Assembly: GCF_900103785.1 (NCBI RefSeq)
Contig: NZ_FNHE01000002.1
Location: 248,001-312,000, forward strand
Origin: Geodermatophilus siccatus
Lineage (GTDB): Bacteria; Actinomycetota; Actinomycetes; Mycobacteriales; Geodermatophilaceae
Reading direction: 5' to 3'
Length of the DNA stretch: 64,000 nt
Shown: positions 40,886-50,485 of the stretch, piece by piece
How positions within the stretch are numbered: the stretch's first letter is position 1
Layout: each line of letters opens with the position of its first letter
Made by a program: the position numbers and the translations under genes
The notes under the pieces: model-generated
What the model was told of the DNA's origin: nothing
What the model saw: only the letters and a program-made list of their open reading frames with translations
The model's database searches: none

Positions 40886-41929
40886 GTGACCACGATGGAT
40901 GCCGCCGCTTCATCCGAAGAGCCGGCGGTGCAAATGCTGCGGATGCTCAGCGGCGTCCTGACCGTGCAGGCCCTCTACGTGGCCGCCGATCTGGGCGTCG
41001 CCGACGAACTGGCTGCCGGGCCGCGCAGCGTTCCCGACCTTGCGACGGCGGCCGGCGCGCATCCCGGCGCGCTGTACCGGCTGTTGCGGCTGCTCGCTGG
41101 GACCGGCGTCTTCCGCGAACAACCGGACGGACGGTTCGCCCTCACCCCGCTCGGCCGGTGCCTGCGCCGGGAGGGACCGGAGTCGGTCCGGGACTGGGCC
41201 CTCTATCTCGGCTCTCCCGAGCTGTGGGAGGTCATCGGCACGTTGCTGGAGACGGTGCGCAGTGGCCAGCCGGCGTTTCCCCGGCTGCACGGCGTGACCG
41301 TGTGGGACTACATGGCCGAGCACCCGGAGTTCGCGGCCCCGTTCCAGCGCTGGATGAGCCGACAGTCCGAGTTGCACAACGCCGCTGTCCTTGCCGCTTA
41401 CGACTTCTCACCGTTCCGGGTGCTCGCCGACGTGGGCGGCGGGCAAGGCGCCACGCTGGCCGCGATCTTGGGGGCTCATCCCTCACTGCGCGGCATCCTG
41501 TTCGACCTGCCCGACGTGGTCAGGCATCCCATCCCGCTCGACGAGGCCCGGCTCATGTCCCGCTGCGAGGTCATCGGCGGCGACATGCTGCACGGCGTGC
41601 CCTCCGGCGCCGACGCCTACATGATCAAACGCACCCTGATGACCTTGAGCGACGAAACCGCGACCGCAGTCTTGCGCAGATGCGCAGCCGCCATGCCCGT
41701 TGACGGCAAGGTGCTGGCCGTCGAGATGGTGCTGCCCGTGGGCAACGAGCCGAGCCCCGCCAAGACGTTCGACGTCCTCATGCTGCTGCAGCATCCGGGA
41801 GCAGGCATCCGGACCGAGGCTGAGTTCGCCGACCTGTTCGCCGCCGCCGGCCTGGAACTCGCCCGGATCATCCCGACGAACTCACCCAACAGCATCCTCG
41901 AGGGCGTGAGGGCGCGCCGGCTGTCATGA
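40886..41929 (+). CDS. O-methyltransferase-like protein (plant-type, possibly non-catalytic)
   Basis: The 347-residue protein has the N-terminal dimerisation helix bundle and a SAM-binding domain (VLADVGGGQGATLAAIL, DLPDVV, CEVIGGDMLHGVPSGADAYM) of antibiotic-type O-methyltransferases. The usual catalytic base in the L-K-x-x-LHDW-x-DE motif is replaced: KRTLMTLSDE has Met where His is expected. Members lacking this base can act as hydroxylases or decarboxylases instead (RdmB-like). GTG at 40886 or ATG at 40895 may start it. No other biosynthetic genes adjoin. Confidence 0.82.
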   Translation: MTTMDAAASSEEPAVQMLRMLSGVLTVQALYVAADLGVADELAAGPRSVPDLATAAGAHPGALYRLLRLLAGTGVFREQPDGRFALTPLGRCLRREGPESVRDWALYLGSPELWEVIGTLLETVRSGQPAFPRLHGVTVWDYMAEHPEFAAPFQRWMSRQSELHNAAVLAAYDFSPFRVLADVGGGQGATLAAILGAHPSLRGILFDLPDVVRHPIPLDEARLMSRCEVIGGDMLHGVPSGADAYMIKRTLMTLSDETATAVLRRCAAAMPVDGKVLAVEMVLPVGNEPSPAKTFDVLMLLQHPGAGIRTEAEFADLFAAAGLELARIIPTNSPNSILEGVRARRLS

Positions 41930-42179
41930 CCCCCGGTGACGCGGCGCCGCAGAGCGCGGGGAGCAGGAAGTGATCCCGATGGGTTGCGAACACCGCCGTG
42001 TCGGTGCCGCCCTCCACGGTCGTCTCCGGGCGCATGCCGGGACGACCGCTGCATCGAGCCATCAGCTTCGTGGCCCATTCTCACCGAGCCGGGCGAGACC
42101 GCCCGGGTCCTCGCGGTGACGTGGGGGTGTCGACGGCAACTCATGCGCCTCGTCGCGAGAACGCTGAGTCCCCTGGCGC

Positions 42180-42660
42180 TGCGGCTCAGAGATCAATCCA
42201 AGATGAGATCGGCGTGCCCTCCGCGGGGTTCAGGTCGGCCTGCCGAGGCTGTGACGGGCTGTGGGCGCGGATCGCCCCGCTGCCTCCACCGCCCAAGCCC
42301 CGTCGCTACCGCCATCCGGGCCGCCGGCCGATCGATGACCGGGCCGCGCTGGCCGGCATCGTGTTCGTGCTCAAGACCGGGATCACCTGGAACCAGCTGC
42401 GCGCCCTCGGTGGACTGAACCTGGACCGCTGCGCGGTCGACGGCTCCCATGTGCGAGCCCTCGAGAGGGGGACCACGTCGGCCCGTCGCCGGTCGACCGC
42501 GGCCGGCCGGGCTCCAAGCACCACCTGATCTGCGATGCCGATGGCATTCCGCTCGCGGTCAGCCTGACGGGAGACAACCGCAACGACGTCGGCCATCTCC
42601 TCCTGCTGGTTGATGCCGTCCCGCCGATCGGGGACGGCGCGGGCGGTCCCTCGGACCGGC
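42180..42660 (+). pseudogene. IS5-family transposase remnant
   Basis: LWARIAPLPPPPKPRRYRHP and GRRPIDDRAALAGIVFVLKT followed by GITWNQL are the N-terminal domain of IS5-type transposases. The sequence then jumps to LDRCAVDGSHVRAL and, in another frame, GSKHHLICDADGIPLAVSLT and GDNRNDVGHLL, the DDE core's first Asp region. The middle and the end are deleted and there are at least two frameshifts. No clear terminal inverted repeats were seen. Confidence 0.75.
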
Positions 42661-42915
42661 AGGCCCCGGCGATCACCGCGCCCCTGCGCCGGGACGGCGT
42701 CGACCAGGTCCAGCCGGTGCGCGAGGCCCTCACCCACCGGGGCGCGGCCGGCGTCCAAGGGGATCGTGATGTCCCATGCGCCGCCGCCAGGGCGCGCAGC
42801 TGCGTCTTGTCCTCCGTGGACACGTACACCCGGGGAGATGTGGTTGACCGATCACCGGGCACGTCCTGGCGCCGTCGCCGCGGCAACTCCGACTCCCGCT
42901 CGGGGTGGTCGCGTA

Positions 42916-43857
42916 CTACCCGTGCCCGGTCGATGCCGACCCGGTCGTCGGCAGGTCGGGCACCGTCGGCAGCGGCAACGTCCCCCGCCGATCCGCACCC
43001 GAGAACGGCCGCACGTCATCGGTCACGTCCCCGCACACCCGGCCCGCGTTCAGACACCCCTCCACCAACGTCTGCATCTCCCCCGGGTCCCACGCCAGGA
43101 TCGCGTCCGCGTGCAGCCCGTACGGCGACAGCCCGCCCTCGAACTCCATCCCCTCGTACGTCGACCCCTCCGCGTACGAGGACTCCAGCGACAGCTGCGG
43201 GATCGCCACCGGATGCGACGCCGGGCACTCACCGCCCCGCGGGTACGCCATGTGCGCCACCCCCTCCAGCCACAGGTTCACCCCGTCCCAGCACTGCGGG
43301 AACTGGACATCCGACCGCAGGAACTCCCCCGGCCCACAGTCCGCCGCGGTGTCGTGGACGGAGCTCACCAGCGCATACGACGTCCCCAAGCACAGGTAGT
43401 CGATGTCCAGCGGTTGCCGCGACGTCGCCATCGGATCCCCCGCCACCAGACGCAGACCGAACGGTGCCGGCTCGATCAGCTGTGGGTTCACCTCACCCGC
43501 CCGGTAGTAGGCGCGGAACGACTCCGGCACCACCGGCTGACCGGCCTCGTCCACCAACGTCGGCTGCCAGTACGCCGACCGGTCCGCCGAGTCCTTGCAC
43601 CCCGAGCCACCCTCGAACAACTGGCCGGCCGTCGACGACGCGTGCACCGCGGGGTTGCCCCCGAACGTGTGCAGATGTGGCCACGACCCGCCCGGGTTCA
43701 GGATCGGGTCGATGTGCGCCGTGCCGACCTGGTCGCACTCCACGATCCAGTGCACGTCCACCGGCACGGCCCGCACGGCGGCCATGTCCGGGGCGGGAGT
43801 CATCGCCGCCGCCACCACGAACACCGCCGCCACCGACGCAGTCACACGACCCCACAT
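42916..43857 (-). CDS. Secreted DUF1996-domain protein
   Basis: The 313-residue protein has a signal peptide (MWGRVTASVAAVFVVAAAMT) and the DUF1996 hallmarks: DPILNPGGSWPHLHTFGGNP near residue 50, SAYWQPTLVDEAGQPVVP, YYRAGEVNP and FPQCWDGVNLW, with paired cysteines. DUF1996 proteins are exported and are found in fungi and actinobacteria; their activity is unknown. The ATG at 43857 is chosen over the longer frame because it starts directly at the signal peptide. Confidence 0.83.
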   Translation of the reverse strand: MWGRVTASVAAVFVVAAAMTPAPDMAAVRAVPVDVHWIVECDQVGTAHIDPILNPGGSWPHLHTFGGNPAVHASSTAGQLFEGGSGCKDSADRSAYWQPTLVDEAGQPVVPESFRAYYRAGEVNPQLIEPAPFGLRLVAGDPMATSRQPLDIDYLCLGTSYALVSSVHDTAADCGPGEFLRSDVQFPQCWDGVNLWLEGVAHMAYPRGGECPASHPVAIPQLSLESSYAEGSTYEGMEFEGGLSPYGLHADAILAWDPGEMQTLVEGCLNAGRVCGDVTDDVRPFSGADRRGTLPLPTVPDLPTTGSASTGHG

Positions 43858-44339
43858 GGGCCGAGTCTGGAGGTGTTCGGCCGACGGGGTCACGTCACCC
43901 AGCACCCGCCGGAACCAGCGGACGCTGGCCCTCCCCATGCCGCCCGTCGCCGAGCTGCACCGACACAAGGCCACTCAGCTCGGCGAATCGGCTGCTGGCC
44001 GGCTCCGAGTGGCGGCCGTGATGGCTCTCGCGGTCGTGACCATGGATCCTCCTCGGACCGAGATCCGGCGCACCGGAGCGGGGCCCGGGGCACGGTCCCG
44101 CACGAGGCACCGCTCGCACGCGTTCCTGCCCGGGAGTGTCTCCTCTCGGCCGCTGAGCGCGCCGCGCCCCCGGCGTGCCCGCCGGGAGGTCGTGCGGCCC
44201 GGCGACGGGGAGGTCCCACCGCGGCCACTCCCGACCTCGTGCAGCAAGTAGGACGCTTTACAGGGAGTGCTGTCGCGGCCATGGTGGGCCCGGCCACGGG
44301 GACACCACATCGTCACCTCCACGCGAGGAGCTGTTCCTC
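43858..44339. other. 482-nt divergent gap without recognisable gene
   Basis: It separates the divergent DUF1996 and beta-lactamase-like genes. Short open frames on both strands look like noise. GCGAGGAG at 44323-44330 is the ribosome-binding site of the hydrolase gene. Confidence 0.4.
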
Positions 44340-45521
44340 ATGCGCCGATGGATGCGCCCCGCCGCCCTCGTACTCGCCCTGCTCGCCGGGGCCGGGACGA
44401 CCGGCTTCACGGCCGACCCCGTTCCCCCGGCCGGGTCCGCTCCTCCCCCGGCCCCGCCCCTCGACCCGGACCTCGCCGCACAGGTCGACGAACTGGCCCG
44501 AGCCGCGCTGACCAACGGCGTCACCGGTGCGGTGGTCGGCGTCTCCGACCCGGACCGGGGGAGTTACCTCCAGGCCTACGGGACCGCGGACGCCGCGGGG
44601 ACCCCGATGACCACCGACGTGCACTACCGCATCGCCAGCGTGACCAAGACCTTCACCGCCCAGGCGGTGCTCCGCCTCGCCGACCAGGGGAAGCTGTCCC
44701 TCGACGACCCCCTGGAGAAGTACGTCCCCGACATCCCCCACGGGGATGAGATCACCGTCCATCACCTCCTGGGGATGCGCGGCGGCGTGTACGACTTCGT
44801 CGCAGACGAGGAGTTCATGGCGCAGTACGTCGCCGATCCGCTCCTGCCGGGGTGGACCCCCTACGACGTTCTCGAGATCATCCGCGCGCACGCCGACGAG
44901 GCCACCCCACCCGGCCAGGCGACCGTGTACTCCAACTCCGAGTACGTACTGCTCGGGCTGGTCATCGAGCAGGTCACCGGCCGCTCGGCACAGCAGTACA
45001 CCACCTCGGTGATCGAGGACCTCGGCCTCCCGGAGACGTCGTATCCCGCGACCGCGGCCCTGCCGGAGCCGTTCACCCACGGCTACATGAACACCGACAG
45101 TCAGCTGGCACCGACCGACCCCGCCGCCGAGGAGCCGCGGGACGTCACGCTCAGCAACCCCGTGGTCCCGTTCACCGCCGGTGCAGTCATCTCCACCGTG
45201 CCGGACATGACCCACTACGCCGAGCAGCTGGCGACCGGCACGGGCCTCGCCCCGGAGACCGCCCGGCTGCGCCAGGAGTGGACGCCGCTCACCTCGACCG
45301 GCATCCGGGTGCAGTACGGCCTCGGCGTCCTCCAGCTCGGTGACTGGGTCGGCCACAACGGGTCGATCTTCGGCTACAGCGACATGGTCTCCCACCTGCC
45401 GGAGGAGGAGGCGAGCGTGGTGGTGATGGTCAATGCGGCCGACGGCGAGGCCGTCCCCGCGGACGACCTCTGGGCCGGGATCGTCAGGCTGCTGTACCCC
45501 GACAGCCTGCCGACCTGGTGA
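44340..45521 (+). CDS. Secreted serine hydrolase, class C beta-lactamase/DD-peptidase fold
   Basis: The 393-residue protein has a signal peptide (MRRWMRPAALVLALLAGAGT) and the three penicillin-recognising motifs: S-x-x-K in IASVTKTFTAQ (near 100), Y-x-N in TVYSNSEYVLLG (near 197) and H-x-G in WVGHNGSIFGYSD (near 339). Relatives include D-alanyl-D-alanine carboxypeptidases and esterases of family S12, and only some hydrolyse beta-lactams. GAGGAG lies 9-14 nt upstream of the ATG. Confidence 0.88.
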   Translation: MRRWMRPAALVLALLAGAGTTGFTADPVPPAGSAPPPAPPLDPDLAAQVDELARAALTNGVTGAVVGVSDPDRGSYLQAYGTADAAGTPMTTDVHYRIASVTKTFTAQAVLRLADQGKLSLDDPLEKYVPDIPHGDEITVHHLLGMRGGVYDFVADEEFMAQYVADPLLPGWTPYDVLEIIRAHADEATPPGQATVYSNSEYVLLGLVIEQVTGRSAQQYTTSVIEDLGLPETSYPATAALPEPFTHGYMNTDSQLAPTDPAAEEPRDVTLSNPVVPFTAGAVISTVPDMTHYAEQLATGTGLAPETARLRQEWTPLTSTGIRVQYGLGVLQLGDWVGHNGSIFGYSDMVSHLPEEEASVVVMVNAADGEAVPADDLWAGIVRLLYPDSLPTW

Positions 45522-45695
45522 CCGGCAGAGCACCGCGGTCCGCTCCGACCCCGTGGCACCAGGGTGGGCCCGGCCCAGCACGCGTCCACGCGGGACGCGG
45601 TGCAGGACTGCCACCATCTCAGCGGGCCTTGCCGTGATTCCTCAAGAGGTACCTGGAGACCGTCGACGGACCACGAGCGATCGCCGTCGGGCGAG

Positions 45696-46151
45696 ATGGC
45701 CCAGCGGTTCGCGACGTGCGCCGCCCACGCCTCTCCCGGAGGGCCGCGGTGTGGCGCGCCGACCACTCGGCTCCTGATCCTGACCTGCGCGGCCGAACAC
45801 GGGAAGCTGGCCGGTACGTGCGAGGTCCACGCCGCCATCGCCCAGGAGCTGACCGATCCGGGGGCTCTCTCGGTGTGTGGGCTGTGCGAGGACCTCACAG
45901 GCACGGCCGAACCGATGACCATCGCCGGCGTCGAGCCCTGGGACCCGACCACCGGGTCACCGGCACCGTGGTGCGCACCCGTACCACGTCCGTCGAGGAG
46001 TGACCATCGAACTGACAGCGCCCCGCTGGGCCGACACCTGGTCACGGGTGCCCTGACCGAGACGGTGCCGCGCCGGCCGGTGCGGGAGTCCCTGGCCGGC
46101 GTGGCCGCGAGCGTCGCGGTGCACGCCTCCTCGGAGAGGAGAGCGTCATGA
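45696..46151 (+). CDS. Cysteine-rich hypothetical protein
   Basis: The first 90 residues look coding, with spaced Cys/His pairs: RFATCAAHASPGGPRCGAP, LTCAAEHGKLAGTCEVHAA and LSVCGLCEDLTG, suggesting a small zinc-binding protein. The last 60 residues (after PWCAPV) look less natural and may lie beyond a frameshift. I do not recognise a family. Its stop overlaps the ATG of the azlD remnant by ATGA. Confidence 0.4.
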   Translation: MAQRFATCAAHASPGGPRCGAPTTRLLILTCAAEHGKLAGTCEVHAAIAQELTDPGALSVCGLCEDLTGTAEPMTIAGVEPWDPTTGSPAPWCAPVPRPSRSDHRTDSAPLGRHLVTGALTETVPRRPVRESLAGVAASVAVHASSERRAS

Positions 46152-46444
46152 CTGCGCTGACCGCGTGCGCCGGAGCGGCGGCTGCGGTCACCTGCGTGCT
46201 GCGCATCCTGCCGATCGCTCCCGGGCCGGGCACCAGGCTGCCGGCCGGGGTGCGGTCGCTCGCTGGCGAACGTGGGGTCGGCGGTGCTGGTCGCTGCGGC
46301 CGTGTTCGGTGCGCTGGGCTGCGCGACCCCGGCTTCCCCCGCCGGGGCTCTGCTGACCGGCCTGGTGCCTGGCGGATCCGCGGGGTCGCGCTGCCCATGG
46401 TCGCGGGCGCCATCAGCGTCGCCGTCCTCGGCGCCGTGTGGTGA
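46148..46444 (+). pseudogene. AzlD-family transporter subunit, double frameshift
   Basis: AzlD is the small subunit of AzlCD branched-chain amino-acid exporters. A good ribosome-binding site (GGAGAGGAG) precedes the ATG of MTALTACAGAAAAVTCVLRI. The membrane segments then continue in another frame (NVGSAVLVAAAVFGALG, ALLTGLV) and return to the first (AWRIRGVALPMVAGAISVAV). Two compensating frameshifts therefore break it near 46260 and 46370. No AzlC is recognisable upstream. Sequencing error is an alternative explanation. Confidence 0.65.
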
Positions 46445-47361
46445 GCCGGCCGCGGTGGGCGCCCGAGCGTCCCTCGGCGACCCTGCGGGCCGCCACGCTG
46501 ATCGCGGCGGCCTTCCCCGCGCTGCGCGGCCGGCCCGTGGAGCCGCTGGCGGAGGGCTGGGACAACACCGTCTTCCTCGTGGACGGGACCTGGGTCTTCC
46601 GCTTCCCGCGCCGGCAGCTCGCGGTGCCCGGCTTCAGGCGGGAACTCGCCGTCCTCCCCCGGATCGCCACACTGCTCCCCCTCCTCGTTCCCGAGCCGGA
46701 GTTCGTGGCCGAGGACGACGACCCGGTGGACCCCTGGCCGTTCGCGGGTGCCCGGCTGCTGCCGGGACGGGAACTGGCCGACACCGGGCTGCCGGATGAC
46801 CGGCGACGGGCGGCGGCTGCGACGGTGGGTGCGTTCCTGCGGGTGCTGCACGCCGCCCCGACCCGGCAGGCCGTGCCGACGGGGCTGCCGCTGGACCCCA
46901 TGGGCCGTGCGTGGCCGCGGGCCCGGATCGACGACACCCGGGCCCAGCTGCGGCAGCTCGTCGAGGAGGGCACGTGGGCCGGGGACGCGGGCGTGGAGGC
47001 ACTGCTCGCCGAGGCCGAGCGGCTGGACGCCCCGGCCCGGCCACCCGTCCTCGTGCACGGTGATCTGCACGTGCGGCATCTCCTCCTCGACGACGGGGGC
47101 GGCGCGGTCGGCGTCATCGACTGGGGCGACGTGTGCCTGGCCGATCCCGCGGTCGACCTCGCCCTCGCCTACACCGGCTTCTCGGGGTCGGCTCGGGCGG
47201 CCTTCCTCACCGCGTACGGGGAGGTGGACGCCGACCGGGAGCTGCGCGCCCGTGCCCTGGGCGTGCGGCTGAGCTGCTTCCTCGCCGCCTACGCAGCCGA
47301 CGTCGGACGCCCCGCCCTGCTCACCGAAGCCCTCGCCGGCCTGCGCCGGGCGGTGGCCTGA
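46438..47361 (+). CDS. Aminoglycoside-phosphotransferase-family kinase
   Basis: The 307-residue protein has the APH/choline-kinase fold: EGWDNTVFLVDGTWVFRFPR (N-lobe with ATP lysine equivalent Arg/Lys region), the Brenner motif VLVHGDLHVRHLLLDD near residue 208 and VGVIDWGDVCLADPAVDL. Members phosphorylate aminoglycosides, macrolides or small metabolites; the target is unknown and resistance should not be assumed. Its GTG start lies within the end of the azlD remnant. Confidence 0.83.
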   Translation: MVSRPRWAPERPSATLRAATLIAAAFPALRGRPVEPLAEGWDNTVFLVDGTWVFRFPRRQLAVPGFRRELAVLPRIATLLPLLVPEPEFVAEDDDPVDPWPFAGARLLPGRELADTGLPDDRRRAAAATVGAFLRVLHAAPTRQAVPTGLPLDPMGRAWPRARIDDTRAQLRQLVEEGTWAGDAGVEALLAEAERLDAPARPPVLVHGDLHVRHLLLDDGGGAVGVIDWGDVCLADPAVDLALAYTGFSGSARAAFLTAYGEVDADRELRARALGVRLSCFLAAYAADVGRPALLTEALAGLRRAVA

Positions 47362-47966
47362 CCACCGGCAGCGCCCTGCCCCGGCGCTCGGGCCGGCCGG
47401 CGTGGACCAGCGCTTCACCGGCGACCCGGACCGCGTCGCAGGTGGCGTCCGCGCCGCCCTGCTGCACGTCCCGTCGACGCCGCCGTTCCCGACCCGACCG
47501 TGTACCACGGCCTGCCGTCGACGACCCGGCCCGGGACGCCGCGGCCCGCGACCTCCGCTGCGGATCCTCCGTGGTGGATCGAGTGGCCGCCCAGGTCGGC
47601 TGTTCGCTCACGCCTCCCACGTGACCAGGACTTCCGCAGGCTGTGTAGCGCGGCATCCGGTCCGGTGTCGCCGGTGACGAGGGCGGTGGTCATGGTCCCT
47701 CCTGGCGGGCAGGGTCCGGCATCGCCGACGGCGCCGGTGCAGGGAGACTGTGACGCCCCGCAGGCGGCGTACGAGCGCGACTGCGGGGCGGGCAGCAGCC
47801 CGCCGGACCCGGCGGCATCGCCGGCTTCGGCGGGCTCCCGGCGTGCGGACCCGACACGACACGGTGGACAGCGGCCGGGGTCAGGAGCCGTCGTGCGCGG
47901 CTGCTGGTCCGGCCACGGGGCCTCTGCGCGGGCACCCGCACGCCGTCCCCGTTCTACGGTCCGGCT
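47362..47966. other. 605-nt gap with a possible universal-stress-protein remnant
   Basis: On the minus strand an ATG at 47693 preceded by GGAGGGACC starts MTTALVTGDTGPDAALHSLR, and a neighbouring frame continues AEVLVTWEA before a stop near 47608. This could be the broken N-terminus of a universal stress protein. Otherwise the stretch shows only noise frames. Confidence 0.3.
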
Positions 47967-48590
47967 GTGCGTCGATCAGTGCTGCTCAAGACAGCGTCGC
48001 CTGTGATCGGAGCGGCTGTGGTCGGCAATGCCTCCATCGGCCGGGACTCGTTGCGATGGTTCCAGGACCTCCGGCGTCCTGCGCTGCAGCTGCCGATGGC
48101 AGCGTTCTACGCGGTCGGTGGCGCCTACTACCTGCTCATGGGAGTGGTCGTCCACAGATCGGTGACCCGCGGGGACAGGCGTTCCTACCGCCTGGCCATG
48201 GCGGTCCTCGCAGCCAACGAGCTGTGGAACGCCACGTTCTTCGGTCGCCGCAGTACCAGGAACGGCTTCCTCGGCCTGCTGGCCTTCCTCTGCCCCCTGG
48301 GGCTGCTGCAGATCTCGATCATCGAGGACCGGAGGTCCTCGCTCACCCTGGGTGCCTACACCGCCTACGTCATCGGCTACGACCTCCCGTGGACATACCG
48401 GCTCTGGCGCCTCAACCCGGCTCCAGCGGAGCGGTCGGCCCCCTCGCGGCCCATGCCGGGGTGCACGAGCCGGTGGACGGTGGGCGTGCTGGTGCCGCTG
48501 CTGTGCCGAGGCACGTGGGGACCGGGCACCGCGGTGACCGTGATCGGAGCCCTCGACCCTGGCACCCGGAGGCGGCGTCCCCGAGGATGA
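47967..48590 (+). CDS. TspO/MBR-family membrane protein with aberrant C-terminus
   Basis: TspO-type proteins are small five-helix membrane proteins that bind porphyrins and lipids. Here the fold runs from WFQDLRRPALQLPM through VLAANELWNATFFGRRS to a terminal AYVIGYDLPWTYRLWRLNP at about residue 151, the usual family end. The frame then continues for 50 residues (SAPSRPMPGCTSRW onward) through DNA that is antisense to an integrase fragment, so the native stop has been lost by recombination. The GTG at 47967 starts MRRSVLLKTASPVIGAAVVG. Confidence 0.75.
   Translation: MRRSVLLKTASPVIGAAVVGNASIGRDSLRWFQDLRRPALQLPMAAFYAVGGAYYLLMGVVVHRSVTRGDRRSYRLAMAVLAANELWNATFFGRRSTRNGFLGLLAFLCPLGLLQISIIEDRRSSLTLGAYTAYVIGYDLPWTYRLWRLNPAPAERSAPSRPMPGCTSRWTVGVLVPLLCRGTWGPGTAVTVIGALDPGTRRRRPRG
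48427..48510 (-). pseudogene. Integrase C-terminal fragment
   Basis: On the minus strand, TPTVHRLVHPGMGREGADRS matches the nucleophile-containing end of the integrase remnants at 39.4 kb (TLTVCQHVHPGMGREAADRS) and 56.4 kb. His again stands in the tyrosine position. Only about 28 codons remain, fused antisense to the 3' end of the TspO frame. It marks a recombination junction inside element 2. Confidence 0.65.
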
Positions 48591-48641
48591 GTTCGCGTCG
48601 GCCGCGGGCGGACCCGGCTGCCGAGGGGACGGGCGAGGGCG

Positions 48642-50036
48642 ATGGACGAACTGGTGCGCAGCGCGGTCCGCTGGACCACCACCCACGGCGCGCTGCGGCT
48701 CGCGATCCGGGCACGCGCCCGCGCGGGCAACCCCGACGCCCAGGTCATGACCGACCCGGCACTCCGCGCGGACCCGTACCCGCACTACGAACGGCTGCGG
48801 ACGGCGGCCCCCCTCGCCGACGGGGCCCTGGCCCGCGTCAGCGTCCACCACGACGTGTGCACCGACGTGCTGCGCAGCGAGGAGTTCGGGCAGATCGGCG
48901 CCCACCGGACCGACCGGCTGCCGGCGGCGTTCCGGCTGGCGCTGCGGCTGGCCGGCGACCGGCCGGGGGTGAGCCCCATCGACCCGCCGTCGATGGTCGC
49001 CGTCGACCCGCCCGAGCACACCCGCTACCGCCGGCTGGTCAGCCGGGCGTTCAGCGCCCGGGCCGTCGCCGGGCTGCGCGAGCGCACCCGCCAGATCGCC
49101 GACGAGCTCCTCGACGACCTCGAGCGAGAGGCCGCGGCACACGATGGGCAGGTGGACCTCGCGGCCCGCTACGCGAGCCTGCTGCCGGTCACGGTCATCT
49201 CCGAGATGCTGGGCGTCCCGGTGGCGATGCGCGAGCAGTTCCTCGCCTGGGGCGACCGCGCCGCGCCGGTCCTGGACCTGGGTCTGGACTGGGCCACCCA
49301 CCGCGACGTCGAGCGCACCCTCGCCGAGCTCGACACCTGGTGGCGCGAGCACCTGCGGCGGCTGCGCCGGGACCCGGGCCCGGACCTGCTGTCGAGCCTG
49401 GTCACCACGGTCGACGACGACGGTGGCGGCCTCACCGAGACCGAGCTGCGGGCCACCGCCGCACTGGTCGTCGGCGCCGGGTTCGAGACCACCGTCAACC
49501 TCATCGGCAACGGCGCCGCCCTGCTGTTCGCCCACCCCGACCAGCGCCGGCTGCTGGCCGAGGACCCGTCGCTGTGGCCGAACGCGGTCGACGAGGTCCT
49601 CCGCGTCGACCCGCCCGTGCAGCGGACCGCACGCCGGGCCCGGCGGTCCACCACCGTCCACGGCGTCCCCGTCGCCGAGGGCGAGTGGCTGGTCCTCCTG
49701 CTCGCCGCGGCCAACCGGGACCCGCGGGTGTTCCCCGACCCGCACACCTTCGACGTCACGCGCAGCAACGCCCGCGACCACGTGGCCTTCTCCAGCGGCA
49801 TCCACTTCTGCCTCGGGGCCGCGCTCGCGCGGATGGAGGGCGAGGTCGCGCTCCAGGCGCTGTTCGAGCGTTTCCCCGACCTCGGCCCCGCGGGCTCCGG
49901 GCGCCGCCGCGACACGGTCATCCTGCGTGGCCACGAGTCCCTGCCCGTCACCCTCAGCTCCACGACCTGGCGAGCCCGGTCCGCGTCCGGTGGGAGCCGG
50001 CCCGACCAGGAGCCGGTCGGGACGGGCTCCGCCTGA
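48642..50036 (+). CDS. Cytochrome P450
   Basis: The 464-residue bacterial class I P450 has the I-helix oxygen-activation motif VVGAGFETTVN, the ExxR helix (VDEVLRVDPPVQ) and the heme-ligand loop HVAFSSGIHFCLGAALAR with the cysteine at residue 390. Substrate is unknown. No ferredoxin or reductase gene is adjacent, so electron donors must come from elsewhere. The C-terminal tail beyond VTLSST is longer than usual and Arg/Ser-rich. Confidence 0.92.
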   Translation: MDELVRSAVRWTTTHGALRLAIRARARAGNPDAQVMTDPALRADPYPHYERLRTAAPLADGALARVSVHHDVCTDVLRSEEFGQIGAHRTDRLPAAFRLALRLAGDRPGVSPIDPPSMVAVDPPEHTRYRRLVSRAFSARAVAGLRERTRQIADELLDDLEREAAAHDGQVDLAARYASLLPVTVISEMLGVPVAMREQFLAWGDRAAPVLDLGLDWATHRDVERTLAELDTWWREHLRRLRRDPGPDLLSSLVTTVDDDGGGLTETELRATAALVVGAGFETTVNLIGNGAALLFAHPDQRRLLAEDPSLWPNAVDEVLRVDPPVQRTARRARRSTTVHGVPVAEGEWLVLLLAAANRDPRVFPDPHTFDVTRSNARDHVAFSSGIHFCLGAALARMEGEVALQALFERFPDLGPAGSGRRRDTVILRGHESLPVTLSSTTWRARSASGGSRPDQEPVGTGSA

Positions 50037-50320
50037 CCCCGCGGCGGCGCAGCCACGGTCTCCCTCGTCCTCCTGGCGGAGCCGTGAGCCGTGCAGCCGG
50101 ATCACCGGCCGGCGAGCAGGGGACGCCGCTCCGCGTGCAGATCGGTGCCGCCGAGGTCGCTGAACCCCTGGCCGCGACACCCATGCACCGCTGCGGTGCT
50201 GAGCGTGGTCGCTGCGCTCACCCGACAGGTGGCGCCGCCCGACGGCACCTCGCGGACGGTCATCGCGATGGGCGTCCGCACCCGGCCGTTCCGGTCCGCG
50301 GTCGGGAGGAGGGAGCTCAC

Positions 50321-50485
50321 GTGCCCGCCGCCGAGTTCCACCTGCTGTCCTACCCGCTGCCCGACGACGTGCGCGCCCACGCTGCGGCCGCGGAGGACTA
50401 CGGCCGGGAGAGGCTCCGGTCGGCGATCCGTGGCGTCGGTGCCACCAGGTCGCCGGGCACCGCCGACAACACCCTCTCGACGTAG
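50321..50485 (+). CDS. Possible short ORF, perhaps a truncated gene
   Basis: A GTG at 50321 follows GGAGGAGGGAGC closely and encodes VPAAEFHLLSYPLPDDVRAH then AAAEDYGRERLRSAIRG, 54 residues in all. The start of the frame looks natural, but the last third lies antisense to the 3' end of the DUF4032 gene. It may be a genuine gene truncated by that neighbour's arrival. No family is recognised. The gap 50037-50320 before it holds nothing I recognise. Confidence 0.3.
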   Translation: MPAAEFHLLSYPLPDDVRAHAAAAEDYGRERLRSAIRGVGATRSPGTADNTLST

